Assembly: GCF_032190635.1 (NCBI RefSeq)
Contig: NZ_JAVLAS010000001.1
Location: 248,001-312,000 of the forward strand
Origin: Levilactobacillus zymae
GTDB taxonomy: Bacteria > Bacillota > Bacilli > Lactobacillales > Lactobacillaceae
Length of the DNA: 64,000 nt
Reading direction: 5' to 3'
Under the pieces are notes generated by a model. It worked only from the letters and a program-made list of their open reading frames with translations, was not told the DNA's origin and ran no database searches. The position numbers and the translations under genes are program-made. The first letter of the stretch is position 1, and each line of letters starts with the position of its first letter. This document shows, piece after piece, positions 28,715 to 37,041 of the stretch.

Positions 28715-28961
28715 AGAAGTTAACCAAATGGTTGCTTCTACCAAAGATTAACAATCTTTTTTCATGTACTCCTCCTCCCCTGGAATAATGAAAAAATAGT
28801 TAACGTCATTTTTATGACGTTACCCCTACTCCGATGACCATCGCTTTCCCCGAGCGATGGTTTTTCTTTTGGTTAAAAAGAGTGCGAACAGGGGCGGTTA
28901 ACTGGCGAGCATTAACGTCATTCGGAGAATTCACCCTGAACCTGGGTGAATTTTCCGAATG
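28715..28961 (+). ncRNA. Series of five hairpins in the dnaB-ABC transporter gap
   Basis: In 250 bp without a gene: AGAAG-TTAACC/GGTTG-CTTCT (28715-28739); AAGATT/AATCTT with T run (28744-28762); TAACGTCA/TGACGTTA (28801-28822); CCATCGCT/AGCGATGG with TTTTTCTTTT (28838-28870), a clear terminator; and an 18-bp stem at 28919-28961 (CATTCGGAG... ...CCGAATG) without a T tract. A small RNA ending at about 28870 would fit. The name of any such RNA is not recognised. Confidence 0.4.
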
Positions 28962-29036
28962 GGGTTAAGCGGAACCAGTTGCCCCCAGTAAGCACGTTTC
29001 GGCACCATCCAGAAAAAAACTTTCAATCAGCAAATC

Positions 29037-29077
29037 ACGCGGTAACCCAGTCACCACCCGGGTTACCGCGTATTTTT
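29037..29077 (+). terminator. Terminator-like hairpin before the ABC transporter
   Basis: ACGCGGTAACCC and GGGTTACCGCGT form a 12-bp stem followed by ATTTTT. Confidence 0.8.
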
Positions 29078-29083
29078 CGTAAA

Positions 29084-29127
29084 TTAGTTAGAAAAATAGT
29101 TAGTTTTAGTTGTATTTATCTAACTAA
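29084..29127 (+). promoter_or_regulatory. Inverted repeat operator candidate upstream of ABC transporter
   Basis: TTAGTTAGA (29084-29092) and TCTAACTAA (29119-29127) are perfect complements, with further TAGTTAG and TAGTTG copies between them. Such TAGTT-rich repeats fit a MarR- or TetR-type operator. No adjacent regulator gene is present. Confidence 0.35.
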
Positions 29128-29239
29128 AGGGTTAAGATAATGGCCATGCAGTTGAAGTTAAGCAGCCGGTCCGCGACTCGCTCGCGCCAACCACGCCGCA
29201 ATTAATCATTAAACTTAACCAAGTTAGAGGGGATTTAAT

Positions 29240-31009
29240 ATGGAACGTCGCGTCACCGCGCCGCGCACGGCGCCAACCCGGTCCGCCGGGAAATTTAACC
29301 TGAAAGCATTTTTACACCTGATTCGGCAAACTCAACCGAAATATTGGCAACTCTGGGTGGGTTTGGCGCTAGGACTAGTCGCCACCGGGGCCCAACTAGC
29401 TGCCCCGAAGTTTGCCCAGACCCTGATCAACGGCTTCAGTCATGGGATTAATCAAGGATTGCTGGGCCTGATCATTGGCCTGTTCGTCCTGAGTGCCCTG
29501 ATTAGTGCCCTTTCCGGAGCCTTGCTGGGGATCTTTGGCGAAAACGTGGTCGCCAACCTGCGGAAGACTTTGTGGCAAAAGCTGGTCCGACTGCGGGTCA
29601 GCTACTTCGATAGCGTCAAGACTGGGGAGATGACCTCTCGGCTGGTCAATGATTCGACGCAGATCAAAGATCTATTGGCTAATTCGTTTCCCCAGATGGT
29701 CACATCGCTACTTCAATTGTTAGGGGCGTTGGTCATCATGGCATTGATGGATTGGAAGATGACGGCCATCATGTTTATCGCCTTACCGTTACTGATGGCG
29801 ATCATGTTGCCGGTGATGCGGCTGAGTAGTAAGGTCGGTCGCCAACGCCAAGACGCGCTGGCCACCTTTAGCGGTAGTGCGAACGATACGTTAAGCGAGA
29901 TTCGCTTGGTCAAGTCGTCCAACGCCGAAACCTACGAAACGCAAAGCGGATTTGCCCAAATCCAAAAACTCTACCGCATTGGCCTCAAAGAAGCCGTGTA
30001 TGATTCCATCGCGAGTCCAATCATGACGGCCGGTATGTTGGCATTGTTTGTCGGCGTATTGGTCTACGCCGCAGCCCGGGTGGCCGACGGGTCGATGAGT
30101 ATGGGGACGTTGGTCTCCTTTCTGATGTACCTGTTCCAAATCGTGGGTCCCGCCGGCATGCTGGCCCGGTTCTTCACCGACCTGTCCAAGGCCAACGGGT
30201 CGACCGAACGGGTCCGCGACCTGCTTAACGAACCCGAAGAAGCCTTGACGCTCGGCACGACCCAGCCCATCACCAACCACACGTTGCGCTTAGAGCACGT
30301 CGACTTCGCTTACGAAGACGACGGTCAACCCGTGTTGCACGACATCAACATCGAAGCCAAGCCCAACACGGTGGTGGCCTTTGCCGGGCCTTCCGGTGGG
30401 GGGAAGTCGACCATCTTTGGCCTGTTAGAGCGCTACTACCAACCAACCGCCGGCAAGGTCTTACTGGACGACCAGGACGTCAACGACCTGAGCCTGATGG
30501 ATTGGCGTTCCCAAATCGGTTACGTTAGTCAGGACTCTGCCATCATGGCCGGGACGATTCGCCACAACCTGACCTACGGCTTGACCCAGGACTTTACCGA
30601 CGAACAACTCTGGCACGTCCTGCAGCTGGCCTATGCCGATCAATTCGTCCACGAGATGCCGGACGGCCTGGACACCCAGGTGGGTGAACGGGGCGTCAAG
30701 GTTAGCGGTGGCCAACGGCAACGCTTGGCGATTGCGCGGGCCTTCCTGCGTGATCCCCAGATCCTGATGCTCGACGAAGCCACGGCCAGTCTAGATTCCG
30801 AATCCGAGGCCATGGTGCAAAAGGCGCTGGGCCAACTGATGCAGGGGCGGACGACGTTGATTATCGCCCACCGGTTGAGCACCATCGTGGATGCCGATAA
30901 CATCTACTTCATCGACCACGGGCAGGTCAGCGGTCACGGCACGCATCAGGAACTGATGGACCGGTTACCGTTGTACCGCGATTACGTTAAGATTCAGTTT
31001 AAAGATTAA
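29240..31009 (+). CDS. ABC multidrug exporter half-transporter (BmrA/LmrA-like)
   Basis: 589 codons, the same size as BmrA and LmrA. Membrane domain (about 30-330) with six hydrophobic segments, for example LWVGLALGLVATGAQL and LLGLIIGLFVLSALIS; nucleotide-binding domain with Walker A GPSGGGKST (about 385-393), signature VSGGQRQRLAIARAFL, Walker B ILMLDEATASLD and the switch histidine in IIAHRLSTI. It should homodimerise and export drugs or lipids. The ATG follows AGAGGGGA. It is monocistronic, with a possible operator upstream and a bidirectional terminator downstream. Confidence 0.9.
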   Translation: MERRVTAPRTAPTRSAGKFNLKAFLHLIRQTQPKYWQLWVGLALGLVATGAQLAAPKFAQTLINGFSHGINQGLLGLIIGLFVLSALISALSGALLGIFGENVVANLRKTLWQKLVRLRVSYFDSVKTGEMTSRLVNDSTQIKDLLANSFPQMVTSLLQLLGALVIMALMDWKMTAIMFIALPLLMAIMLPVMRLSSKVGRQRQDALATFSGSANDTLSEIRLVKSSNAETYETQSGFAQIQKLYRIGLKEAVYDSIASPIMTAGMLALFVGVLVYAAARVADGSMSMGTLVSFLMYLFQIVGPAGMLARFFTDLSKANGSTERVRDLLNEPEEALTLGTTQPITNHTLRLEHVDFAYEDDGQPVLHDINIEAKPNTVVAFAGPSGGGKSTIFGLLERYYQPTAGKVLLDDQDVNDLSLMDWRSQIGYVSQDSAIMAGTIRHNLTYGLTQDFTDEQLWHVLQLAYADQFVHEMPDGLDTQVGERGVKVSGGQRQRLAIARAFLRDPQILMLDEATASLDSESEAMVQKALGQLMQGRTTLIIAHRLSTIVDADNIYFIDHGQVSGHGTHQELMDRLPLYRDYVKIQFKD

Positions 31010-31013
31010 ATCG

Positions 31014-31052
31014 AAAGCGCCACGGAGACCGGTGAGTCTCCGTGGCGCTTTT
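31014..31052. terminator. Bidirectional terminator
   Basis: AAAGCGCCACGGAGAC and GTCTCCGTGGCGCTTTT form a 16-bp stem between the convergent ABC transporter and ogt genes. Confidence 0.92.
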
Positions 31053-31058
31053 GACGAG

Positions 31059-31562
31059 TTAACGGGTGAACGTGGCCGCGTCGTGACCTTCCAGGGTCAA
31101 TAGCGCGATCTTACGGTCGAGAGCACCGGCATAGCCGGTCAATTCCCCGTGCCGACCGAGTACGCGGTGACAGGGAATGACGATGGACAACGGGTTGTGA
31201 CCAACGGCGCCGCCGACTGCGCGGACCGCGGTGGGCTGGCCCAATTGGTCGGCAAGTTGTTGGTAGGTCACCGTTTGGCCGTAGGGAATCTGCGTCAATC
31301 CCTGCAGGACTCGGGCCCGAAAGTCGGTGACTTCCGGATGGAGCGGCAGGTCGAACGGCGAGGGCGCTTGGCCGGCGAAGTAGGCCCGCAACCAATCCAG
31401 AGCCAGGTTAAGCGGCGCGGAACTACCGGTGGGCATGGCGGCTAAGTCGTAGTCGGCCCCGAAGTGTTGTTGGTCGGCGAACCACAGGCCGTACAGGGCT
31501 TGGTCGTCGCCTAACAGGGTCAAAGGCCCTAACGGCGACGGAGTGGTGAGTTGGTAACGCAT
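31059..31562 (-). CDS. ogt: Methylated-DNA--protein-cysteine methyltransferase
   Basis: 167 codons. It removes O6-alkyl groups from guanine by transfer to a cysteine in a single-use reaction. The active site IVIPCHRVLG (about residues 128-137, nucleophile Cys) is seen, with the helix-turn-helix LTQIPYGQTVTYQQLADQLG and arginine finger RAVGGAVGHNP before it. N-terminal domain about 1-80 is the usual variable part. The RBS AAAGGAGGAAC precedes the ATG. It is probably cotranscribed with the flavodoxin-fold reductase just upstream (13-bp gap). Confidence 0.95.
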   Translation of the reverse strand: MRYQLTTPSPLGPLTLLGDDQALYGLWFADQQHFGADYDLAAMPTGSSAPLNLALDWLRAYFAGQAPSPFDLPLHPEVTDFRARVLQGLTQIPYGQTVTYQQLADQLGQPTAVRAVGGAVGHNPLSIVIPCHRVLGRHGELTGYAGALDRKIALLTLEGHDAATFTR

Positions 31563-31575
31563 GGTCGTTCCTCCT

Positions 31576-32112
31576 TTAGTCGGTGGTGAGGGTTAAAATC
31601 TGCCGGAGCTTTTGCGCGTCGGCTGGTAGAGTGGGTAACTTTTGGATGTCGCCGGGGAGATCGGCCACGGCGGTGGCGGTGCCCAGGAAGGTCATTTTAA
31701 GCCAGTCACAGGATAACTTGACTGACTGTTCAATCACGGGCTGAGCCTTGTGGACCGGGTCATCGGCCCCCACAATCAATAGGGAGAGCCGATGACCGGC
31801 AAACGAGACGCCGTGGGTGAAACTGTCGAACCAACGGTCGAGAAAGACCTTGAGCTGGCCACTCATGTTGTACCAGTAGACCGGCGTACTGAGGACGATG
31901 GTCTCGGCGGCTAGAAACTGCGCCATCAGGTGGTCGTAGTCGTCGCTAGGGTCGCCCTGGGGGTGATTGGTTTCGCGGTAATCGTGTTCAAAGTTAAGGT
32001 GAGCGCTAGCCAGGTGAATGGTCTGGTGGGGTAACCCGACCAGCAGTCGTTCCCCGAATGCCGCAGAATTACTGTTGGGCCGTGAAGACCCGTCAATCAA
32101 AAGTATCGTCAT
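31576..32112 (-). CDS. NAD(P)H-dependent FMN reductase / flavodoxin-fold oxidoreductase
   Basis: 178 codons from ATG at 32112; GAAGGAGG lies 11 bases upstream and the in-frame TTG further up overlaps it. Flavodoxin-like fold: phosphate-binding loop IDGSSRPNSNSAAFGERLL at the N-terminus, ETIVLSTPVYWYNMSGQLKVFLDRW (written over about 80-105), the last part being the NQO1/FMN-red signature, and SLLIVGADD. Likely reduces quinones or azo compounds or supplies reduced flavin. It forms an operon with ogt. Confidence 0.87.
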   Translation of the reverse strand: MTILLIDGSSRPNSNSAAFGERLLVGLPHQTIHLASAHLNFEHDYRETNHPQGDPSDDYDHLMAQFLAAETIVLSTPVYWYNMSGQLKVFLDRWFDSFTHGVSFAGHRLSLLIVGADDPVHKAQPVIEQSVKLSCDWLKMTFLGTATAVADLPGDIQKLPTLPADAQKLRQILTLTTD

Positions 32113-32348
32113 GGGTAAATCGGCCTCCTTCAATTAAGCCTAGTGTAGAAAATCCCCGCACAAAAAGCAATGCTAACGGGGCTGAGGGGGGCTGGTCGAA
32201 AGGCGGGGTCCCGTGATAGAATGGGTCTTAATCTTAATCTCATTTAAATTTAATTTTTAGTAAACGCTTTAGTTCGCGTCATAGCGGGCATTATGGGGCG
32301 TTTTTTCCAATGTTAAATTTAATCAATAAACGAAAGGGAGGCTATCAG

Positions 32349-33524
32349 ATGCGAGAAATTCGGCTGCGCTGGCTATTACTGGGAGAACTTTTCAGTAGTA
32401 TCGGCATGAGTTTTATCTGGCCATTAACGACCATCTACTTACATAACCACCTGGGAATTTCGCTAACCCAGGTCGGTGTCATCTTACTATTTTATTCCTT
32501 AGCCAACGTGATTGGCAGTGTCATCGGGGGCCGACTTTTCGACCGCCTGAATCCCTTCTACTTGACGGTGGGTGGGGTCAGCGTGTCACTGATCACCATG
32601 TTAACGTTGATCTTTAACCACGGTTGGCCCGCGTTCCCAATTGCCCTGCTCTTCTTGGGGTTTGCCTCGGGGTGGACACTAACCATGGTTAACTCACTGG
32701 GGACCACGATTCACAGCCGCGATGGGCGCTACATCTTCAATATGTTGTACTTCTCGCAAAACTTCGGGATCGTCATCGGGACCGCCATGGTCGGATTCAT
32801 TTACAGCATTAGCATCACCCTGCTGTTTAGTATCGCGACTAGCTTGTTCGTGGCCTTCATGCTAGTGGTGTTAAGCACCTACCACGTGCCGGCCGTGACG
32901 CAACGGCAGGTGCGGACCAAGGAGACCCAGAAGGTGGCGTTACCCAAGGCAAACCGCTTCATTATGGGAAGCTTTTTCATCTCGCTGGTGATCATCTGGA
33001 TTATGTACGAACAATGGAACTCGAACCTGTCCGTTTACATGACCGGGATGGGTATCCTGATGCGCGACTACAGCTTGTTATGGACGATTAACGCCACGCT
33101 GATCGTGGTTTTTCAGGCCTTACTCAACTGGTTGTCCAGTTTCTTCACCAACCTGTATCTGCAGGTGTACGCTGGGATCTTTTTCGTGGCGCTATCGTTT
33201 GTGACCCTGATCTTTGCGAAGGATTACCTGCACTTCGTGATTGCCATGGTGATTCTGACCATGGGTGAAGCGACGGCCTTTCCGGCCATTCCGGCGATTG
33301 TTAACAGCCTGACGCCCAACGTGGTGAAGGGTAAGTACCAAGGCATGGCCAACGCGTGGGCGTCGTTAGGTCGGGCACTAGGTCCCTTATTCGGGGGACT
33401 GGTCATCGATTACGTATCCTATACGGCACTCTTCGTGGTGGCGGCGGTCGCCAATTTGTTAGTTCTCGGGCTAAACGTCTTGGTGATTACGGGAAACCGG
33501 CGGAAGGTCGAAGTTTATAAGTAA
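32349..33524 (+). CDS. MFS transporter
   Basis: 391 codons from ATG at 32349 (MREIRLRWLLLGELFSSIG), preceded by AAAGGGAGG; the earlier ATG at 32310 has no RBS. Twelve hydrophobic segments and the major-facilitator motif A-like loop GGRLFDRLNPFY (between segments 2 and 3) are seen. It resembles MDR-type proton antiporters of the DHA1 group, but the substrate cannot be set. It stands alone, 220 bp from the divergent reductase gene. Confidence 0.85.
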   Translation: MREIRLRWLLLGELFSSIGMSFIWPLTTIYLHNHLGISLTQVGVILLFYSLANVIGSVIGGRLFDRLNPFYLTVGGVSVSLITMLTLIFNHGWPAFPIALLFLGFASGWTLTMVNSLGTTIHSRDGRYIFNMLYFSQNFGIVIGTAMVGFIYSISITLLFSIATSLFVAFMLVVLSTYHVPAVTQRQVRTKETQKVALPKANRFIMGSFFISLVIIWIMYEQWNSNLSVYMTGMGILMRDYSLLWTINATLIVVFQALLNWLSSFFTNLYLQVYAGIFFVALSFVTLIFAKDYLHFVIAMVILTMGEATAFPAIPAIVNSLTPNVVKGKYQGMANAWASLGRALGPLFGGLVIDYVSYTALFVVAAVANLLVLGLNVLVITGNRRKVEVYK

Positions 33525-33588
33525 AATAATATTGGTTGGGTGTATAATAAACTAAGAGCATCGGAATATTGTAATTAGGGGAATGAAC

Positions 33589-33864
33589 ATGAAAAAAATT
33601 ATCCGGGGAATCAGCGGGCTGTTACTGGGCTTGGTGGCTGGGTTTTTCCTATGGGAAACTCACACCGCGCAGAACCAGTCGACCGTGACGGACTCGGTAG
33701 TCCAGCCGACATCCGGCCAAACGGCGGTCCAGTTGACGAATTCAAGTGGGCGCCATGGTCACGTTGAGATGAAGACGCAAACGACCACCAGTCAGGCGGG
33801 GAAGACGGTCAGTCGCGAAACCACAACCATGACGTATCAGCACAAGCAACCATGCCATCATTAA
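33589..33864 (+). CDS. Small exported hypothetical protein, 91 aa
   Basis: 91 codons from ATG at 33589; AGGGGA lies 7 bases upstream, too close to the ATG at 33583. The N-terminus MKKIIRGISGLLLGLVAGFF is a signal peptide or membrane anchor; the remainder is Thr/Ser/Gln-rich (QTTTSQAGKTVSRETTTM) and ends with HKQPCHH, a possible metal-binding tail. No family recognised. A promoter-like TGTATAATAA precedes it at 33542 and a terminator follows. Confidence 0.6.
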   Translation: MKKIIRGISGLLLGLVAGFFLWETHTAQNQSTVTDSVVQPTSGQTAVQLTNSSGRHGHVEMKTQTTTSQAGKTVSRETTTMTYQHKQPCHH

Positions 33865-33916
33865 TGAATATTGCGGAAAATAAGTCGATTAATTTGGAAT
33901 AAAACAGCTTTTATAC

Positions 33917-33957
33917 AAAACGACGGTCCTAGTGTTACAAGGGATCGTCGTTTTTTT
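33917..33957 (+). terminator. Terminator after the small exported protein
   Basis: AACGACGGTCCT pairs with AGGGATCGTCGTT, then six more T. Confidence 0.88.
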
Positions 33958-34005
33958 ACGCGAATATTCAAAATATATGCACAAAATTGAATGTTTATAA
34001 AACGT

Positions 34006-34034
34006 TTGACACTAAAAATGAATGGTGATACCTT
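34006..34034 (+). promoter_or_regulatory. Promoter of the T-box/oppA 2 transcript
   Basis: Perfect -35 TTGACA (34006-34011), 17 bases, TACCTT (34029-34034). Confidence 0.7.
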
Positions 34035-34044
34035 ATATATAAAT

Positions 34045-34300
34045 TAAAAGTAAAGAGCAAGTCGAGAAGAGTAACGGGGCGGAGCCGCCCAGCAAGTTCG
34101 GAGAGCTGACAGCCGAACCCGCGAACCCCCGCGAAGCGCATCTCGGCGTCGTCATGGTGAACCCGAAGTAGCCGTGGCCGGTTCGTGGTCGTTACCCCAC
34201 GCGCACTTTTGAGGAGTGCATTGAGTAAAAAAACAAGGTGGTACCGCGACGCATTCGCCCTTGTTGACCAGCGATGGTCAACAAGGGCGGGTGCGTTTTT
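34045..34300 (+). promoter_or_regulatory. T-box riboswitch of oppA copy 2
   Basis: T-box motif AAGGTGGTACCGCG at 34235-34248, then a terminator whose arms CGCCCTTGTTGACCA and TGGTCAACAAGGGCG are complementary, ending in GTGCGTTTTT. Stem I: CGAGA pairs with TCTCG, with an AGTA bulge facing GAA, which is followed by GCG (34136-34138) where T-box 1 has CTC. The two T-boxes may therefore read different tRNAs. Confidence 0.96.
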
Positions 34301-34322
34301 GGGTAATTAAGGAGCGATGACG

Positions 34323-35945
34323 ATGAATAAACACGTGATGGGATTAGGATTGAGTTTAGGCTTATTAGCCATTGTTGGTCTGGCTGGCTGTGGCACGACG
34401 CAGGCCCAAAGTAAGAGTAAGAACGCGACGTTAGGGGTTACCTTGGTGGGCAATCCCGCCACGGCGGACCCGGCCATTTCCGGGGACGTCAATAGTTCCA
34501 GCATGATTGCGCAGACCGAAGAAGGCCTGTACACCCTGGATAAAAACGGTAAGGTCGTGGCCGGGGTGGCCGAAAAAGTGGTCAAGCCTACGCAGAATGG
34601 GACCGTCTACACCTTTAAAATTAAAAAGAACGCCAAGTGGCAAAACGGGGACCCCGTGACTGCCCAAGACTTTGTGACCTCGTTCGAGTGGCAGGTCAAT
34701 CCTAAGTCGAAATCCCAGGTGGCCAACAAGCTGAAGTACTTGAAGAATTACGATGCCGTGCAAAGCGGCAAGTTAGCTCCTAGTAAGTTAGGCGTCAAAG
34801 CCCTTGATGCGCACACGTTACAGTTAACCCTCTCCAAGCCACAGCCCTGGCTACCCGATATTTTGGCTACGGCCGAATACCCGATGAAGACGGACCTCTT
34901 CAAGAAGTATGGCAGTCACTACGGAACCTCGGCCGCCAAGACCATGTCCGAAGGGCCTTACAAACTGGTCGGTTGGAGTGGCAACAGTGATAGTTGGACC
35001 TACGTGAAGAACGACCACTACTGGAACGCCAAGAGTGTCCAGATCCCGAAGGTTAGCGTCCAGGTCGTCAAGGATGCCGGGACGGCGGTCAACCTGTTCA
35101 AGTCGGGCAAGGTGCAAGAAACCTACCTGACCGGTCAATATATCAAGCAGAACGCCAAGAACCCGGAAATGACCACCACGTTGAACAGTTCGATGCGGTT
35201 CCTGGAATTTAACGACAAACGGACCGTGACGCACAACACCAAGGTGCGGCAAGCCTTCTCGTACATCGTCAACCGGAAACAGGTGACCGATAACGTCTTA
35301 CAGGACGGCTCACAGGCCGCTAAAAGCTTGATTCCAACCGGTGACGGGAACGACCCGCAGACCGGTGAAGACTTCGCCAAGGAAGTCGGCAACCTGGTCA
35401 GTTACAATCCGCAGAAGGCTACGACCCTCTGGAACCAGGCGAAAAAGGAATTGGGCATCAAGAAAGCGAGTCTGGAGCTCCTGACGGCCGACACGGACGA
35501 ACAGCAGCACGTGGCCCAATATCTGCAACAACAGGCCCAAAAGTACATGCCAGGTCTGAAGATTACCATCAAGGCCTTACCACTGGCCCAACAGATTAAC
35601 AAGGGTTCGCAAGGCAACTACGATATCGACCTGGACGGCTGGACCACCGGTTGGCGGGACCCCGCGGACTTCTTACAGATGGCCGACGGGACCAGTTCGG
35701 TCAACTTCACCAAGTGGAAGAACGCCCATTTCACCAATTTAATGAGTGAGATCGACAACACGGCCAAGTACACCACGCAACAACGGTGGAATTTAATGAA
35801 GAAAGCCGATACCTACGTGACGCAGCAAGCGGGCTTAGTCCCACTGTATCAGCAGGCGAAGGCCCACTTAGTTTCTAAGCAAGTTGGCGGATTGAAGTAC
35901 ACCATGATGAGCGACGCGCAATACAAGTACGCTTACTGGAAGTAA
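34323..35945 (+). CDS. oppA: Oligopeptide ABC transporter substrate-binding lipoprotein (OppA family), copy 2
   Basis: 540 codons from ATG at 34323, 8 bases after GGAG; the ATG at 34317 is too close. The signal peptide MNKHVMGLGLSLGLLAIVGL ends at lipobox LAGC. SBP_bac_5 features: LGVTLVGNPATADPAISG, FKIKKNAKWQNGDPVTAQDF, SEGPYKLVGWSG and the C-terminal GLVPLYQQAKAHLVSKQVGG. It is clearly paralogous to copy 1 over its full length. The dedicated T-box links uptake of peptides to amino-acid shortage. No permease or ATPase genes are adjacent, so it must work with transporter parts encoded elsewhere. Confidence 0.94.
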   Translation: MNKHVMGLGLSLGLLAIVGLAGCGTTQAQSKSKNATLGVTLVGNPATADPAISGDVNSSSMIAQTEEGLYTLDKNGKVVAGVAEKVVKPTQNGTVYTFKIKKNAKWQNGDPVTAQDFVTSFEWQVNPKSKSQVANKLKYLKNYDAVQSGKLAPSKLGVKALDAHTLQLTLSKPQPWLPDILATAEYPMKTDLFKKYGSHYGTSAAKTMSEGPYKLVGWSGNSDSWTYVKNDHYWNAKSVQIPKVSVQVVKDAGTAVNLFKSGKVQETYLTGQYIKQNAKNPEMTTTLNSSMRFLEFNDKRTVTHNTKVRQAFSYIVNRKQVTDNVLQDGSQAAKSLIPTGDGNDPQTGEDFAKEVGNLVSYNPQKATTLWNQAKKELGIKKASLELLTADTDEQQHVAQYLQQQAQKYMPGLKITIKALPLAQQINKGSQGNYDIDLDGWTTGWRDPADFLQMADGTSSVNFTKWKNAHFTNLMSEIDNTAKYTTQQRWNLMKKADTYVTQQAGLVPLYQQAKAHLVSKQVGGLKYTMMSDAQYKYAYWK

Positions 35946-35968
35946 ATTTTTAAATCAAGTGTGTGGGC

Positions 35969-36005
35969 AAGGCGGTGACGACCAGTGAGTCGGCGCCGCC
36001 TTTTT
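35969..36005 (+). terminator. Terminator after oppA 2
   Basis: AAGGCGG and the GCCGCCTTTTT tail pair around an internal stem (GAC...GTC). Confidence 0.75.
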
Positions 36006-36105
36006 GTGACCAGTTAGCGACCTAATTGACCGATTAGCGGGAAAGACTAGGCGGTAGCGCGTGAGTTAGCTAAACTGAAAGGTGTTCAGGAGAGGAGACG
36101 ATGAC

Positions 36106-36720
36106 GTGCAAGTCATGGTTGAAGTGGCGACTAAATTAAAGCAGGCCTTTCTAACGATTCACGCGCCCGCTGAGACCCCGGAAATTGCCCAACTCAAGAC
36201 GACGTTGGAGCAAGTGACGCAACCATTGTGGTTGGTGGGGTATCAAGAGAAGCGAACTACGCAATTAGCCGTGCTGACGGTGACGCGATTTTATACCGCC
36301 GATAAGCAGGTCTGGGCGGAAACGCCCACGGGGACCTATTTGATTCACTGGCGGTTATACGAATTAATGGCGCGGTTACCGGCACCGCCGAGTTACGTTT
36401 CCCGGTTCACCACGCCGCTACTAGCCACGGTGGTCTCGGCTGGGTTGTGGGTGTTGATTGGGGAGCTGTGGACGTGGACCAGCTTGTTCTTCACGGTGGA
36501 GCGATGGAGCATTACCCGCGCCACCGGGTGGCATTTGGTCGTTTCCTACCTGGGGATGACCACGCTAGCCATCCTGTGTGGCTGGTTCCCGCTGAATGTG
36601 CTCTGGCTGAGTTTTTACACCGGAATCTACACGGTGGTTTACCTGGTTGTGTGGTCATTAGAAATGGGAGCCGCACGCCGAGAGATTGCCCGGTTGAACC
36701 AAACGTTGAAGCAACGCTAA
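36106..36720 (+). CDS. Hypothetical membrane protein, 204 aa
   Basis: 204 codons from GTG at 36106; GAGGAG lies 8 bases upstream. The ATG at 36101 is out of frame and opens only a short peptide. The N-terminal 100 residues are soluble and end with GTYLIHWRLYELMARLPAPP; four hydrophobic segments follow (about 107-125, 140-150, 155-175, 180-195) with a short basic tail RREIARLNQTLKQR. The layout (soluble domain then a small membrane bundle) resembles LytTR-DUF3021-type products, but no motif proves this. Single-gene unit closed by a bidirectional terminator. Confidence 0.65.
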   Translation: MQVMVEVATKLKQAFLTIHAPAETPEIAQLKTTLEQVTQPLWLVGYQEKRTTQLAVLTVTRFYTADKQVWAETPTGTYLIHWRLYELMARLPAPPSYVSRFTTPLLATVVSAGLWVLIGELWTWTSLFFTVERWSITRATGWHLVVSYLGMTTLAILCGWFPLNVLWLSFYTGIYTVVYLVVWSLEMGAARREIARLNQTLKQR

Positions 36721-36750
36721 AGCATCGTCTATCTAAAAATGATGCGTAAA

Positions 36751-36794
36751 ACAATACGCCTGCTAAGACCGGTTGAGTCTTAGTAGGCGTATTT
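36751..36794. terminator. Terminator
   Basis: AATACGCCTGCTAAGAC and GTCTTAGTAGGCGTATT are complementary but for one position, followed by T on the plus strand and preceded by A on the left. Confidence 0.85.
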
Positions 36795-36859
36795 AGTCGG
36801 TGGGCCGAGTTGGGTGATTTTGAATAAGCATTCTTAAAATGGATAAATACTCGGGACAC

Positions 36860-36891
36860 AAAAAAACCGCCATCATCACTGATAGCGGTTT
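36860..36891 (-). terminator. Terminator of tRNA-Lys (first copy)
   Basis: Minus strand: AACCGCTATCAGTGATGATGGCGG (given here by pairing ACCGC/GCGGT) followed by TTTTTTTG, 10 bp beyond the tRNA. Confidence 0.8.
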
Positions 36892-36900
36892 TCGATATGA

Positions 36901-36973
36901 TGGGCAGTCAGGGGATCGAACCCTGGACCCACGGATTAAGAGTCCGTTGCTCTGCCAGCTGAGCTAACTGCCC
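36901..36973 (-). tRNA. tRNA-Lys (anticodon CTT)
   Basis: A full cloverleaf on the minus strand: acceptor GGGCAGT/ACTGCCC, D-arm AGCTCAGCTGGCAGAGC, anticodon loop ACTCTTAAT (anticodon CTT), T-arm with GGTTCGATCC, discriminator A. The 3' CCA is not encoded. An identical gene lies at 38608-38680. Confidence 0.97.
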
Positions 36974-37041
36974 ATATCTTTTCAACGAAAATAATCATAG
37001 CATGTCAGCCGGGGGTGATGCAAGTCTTTTTTGAAAAAAAT

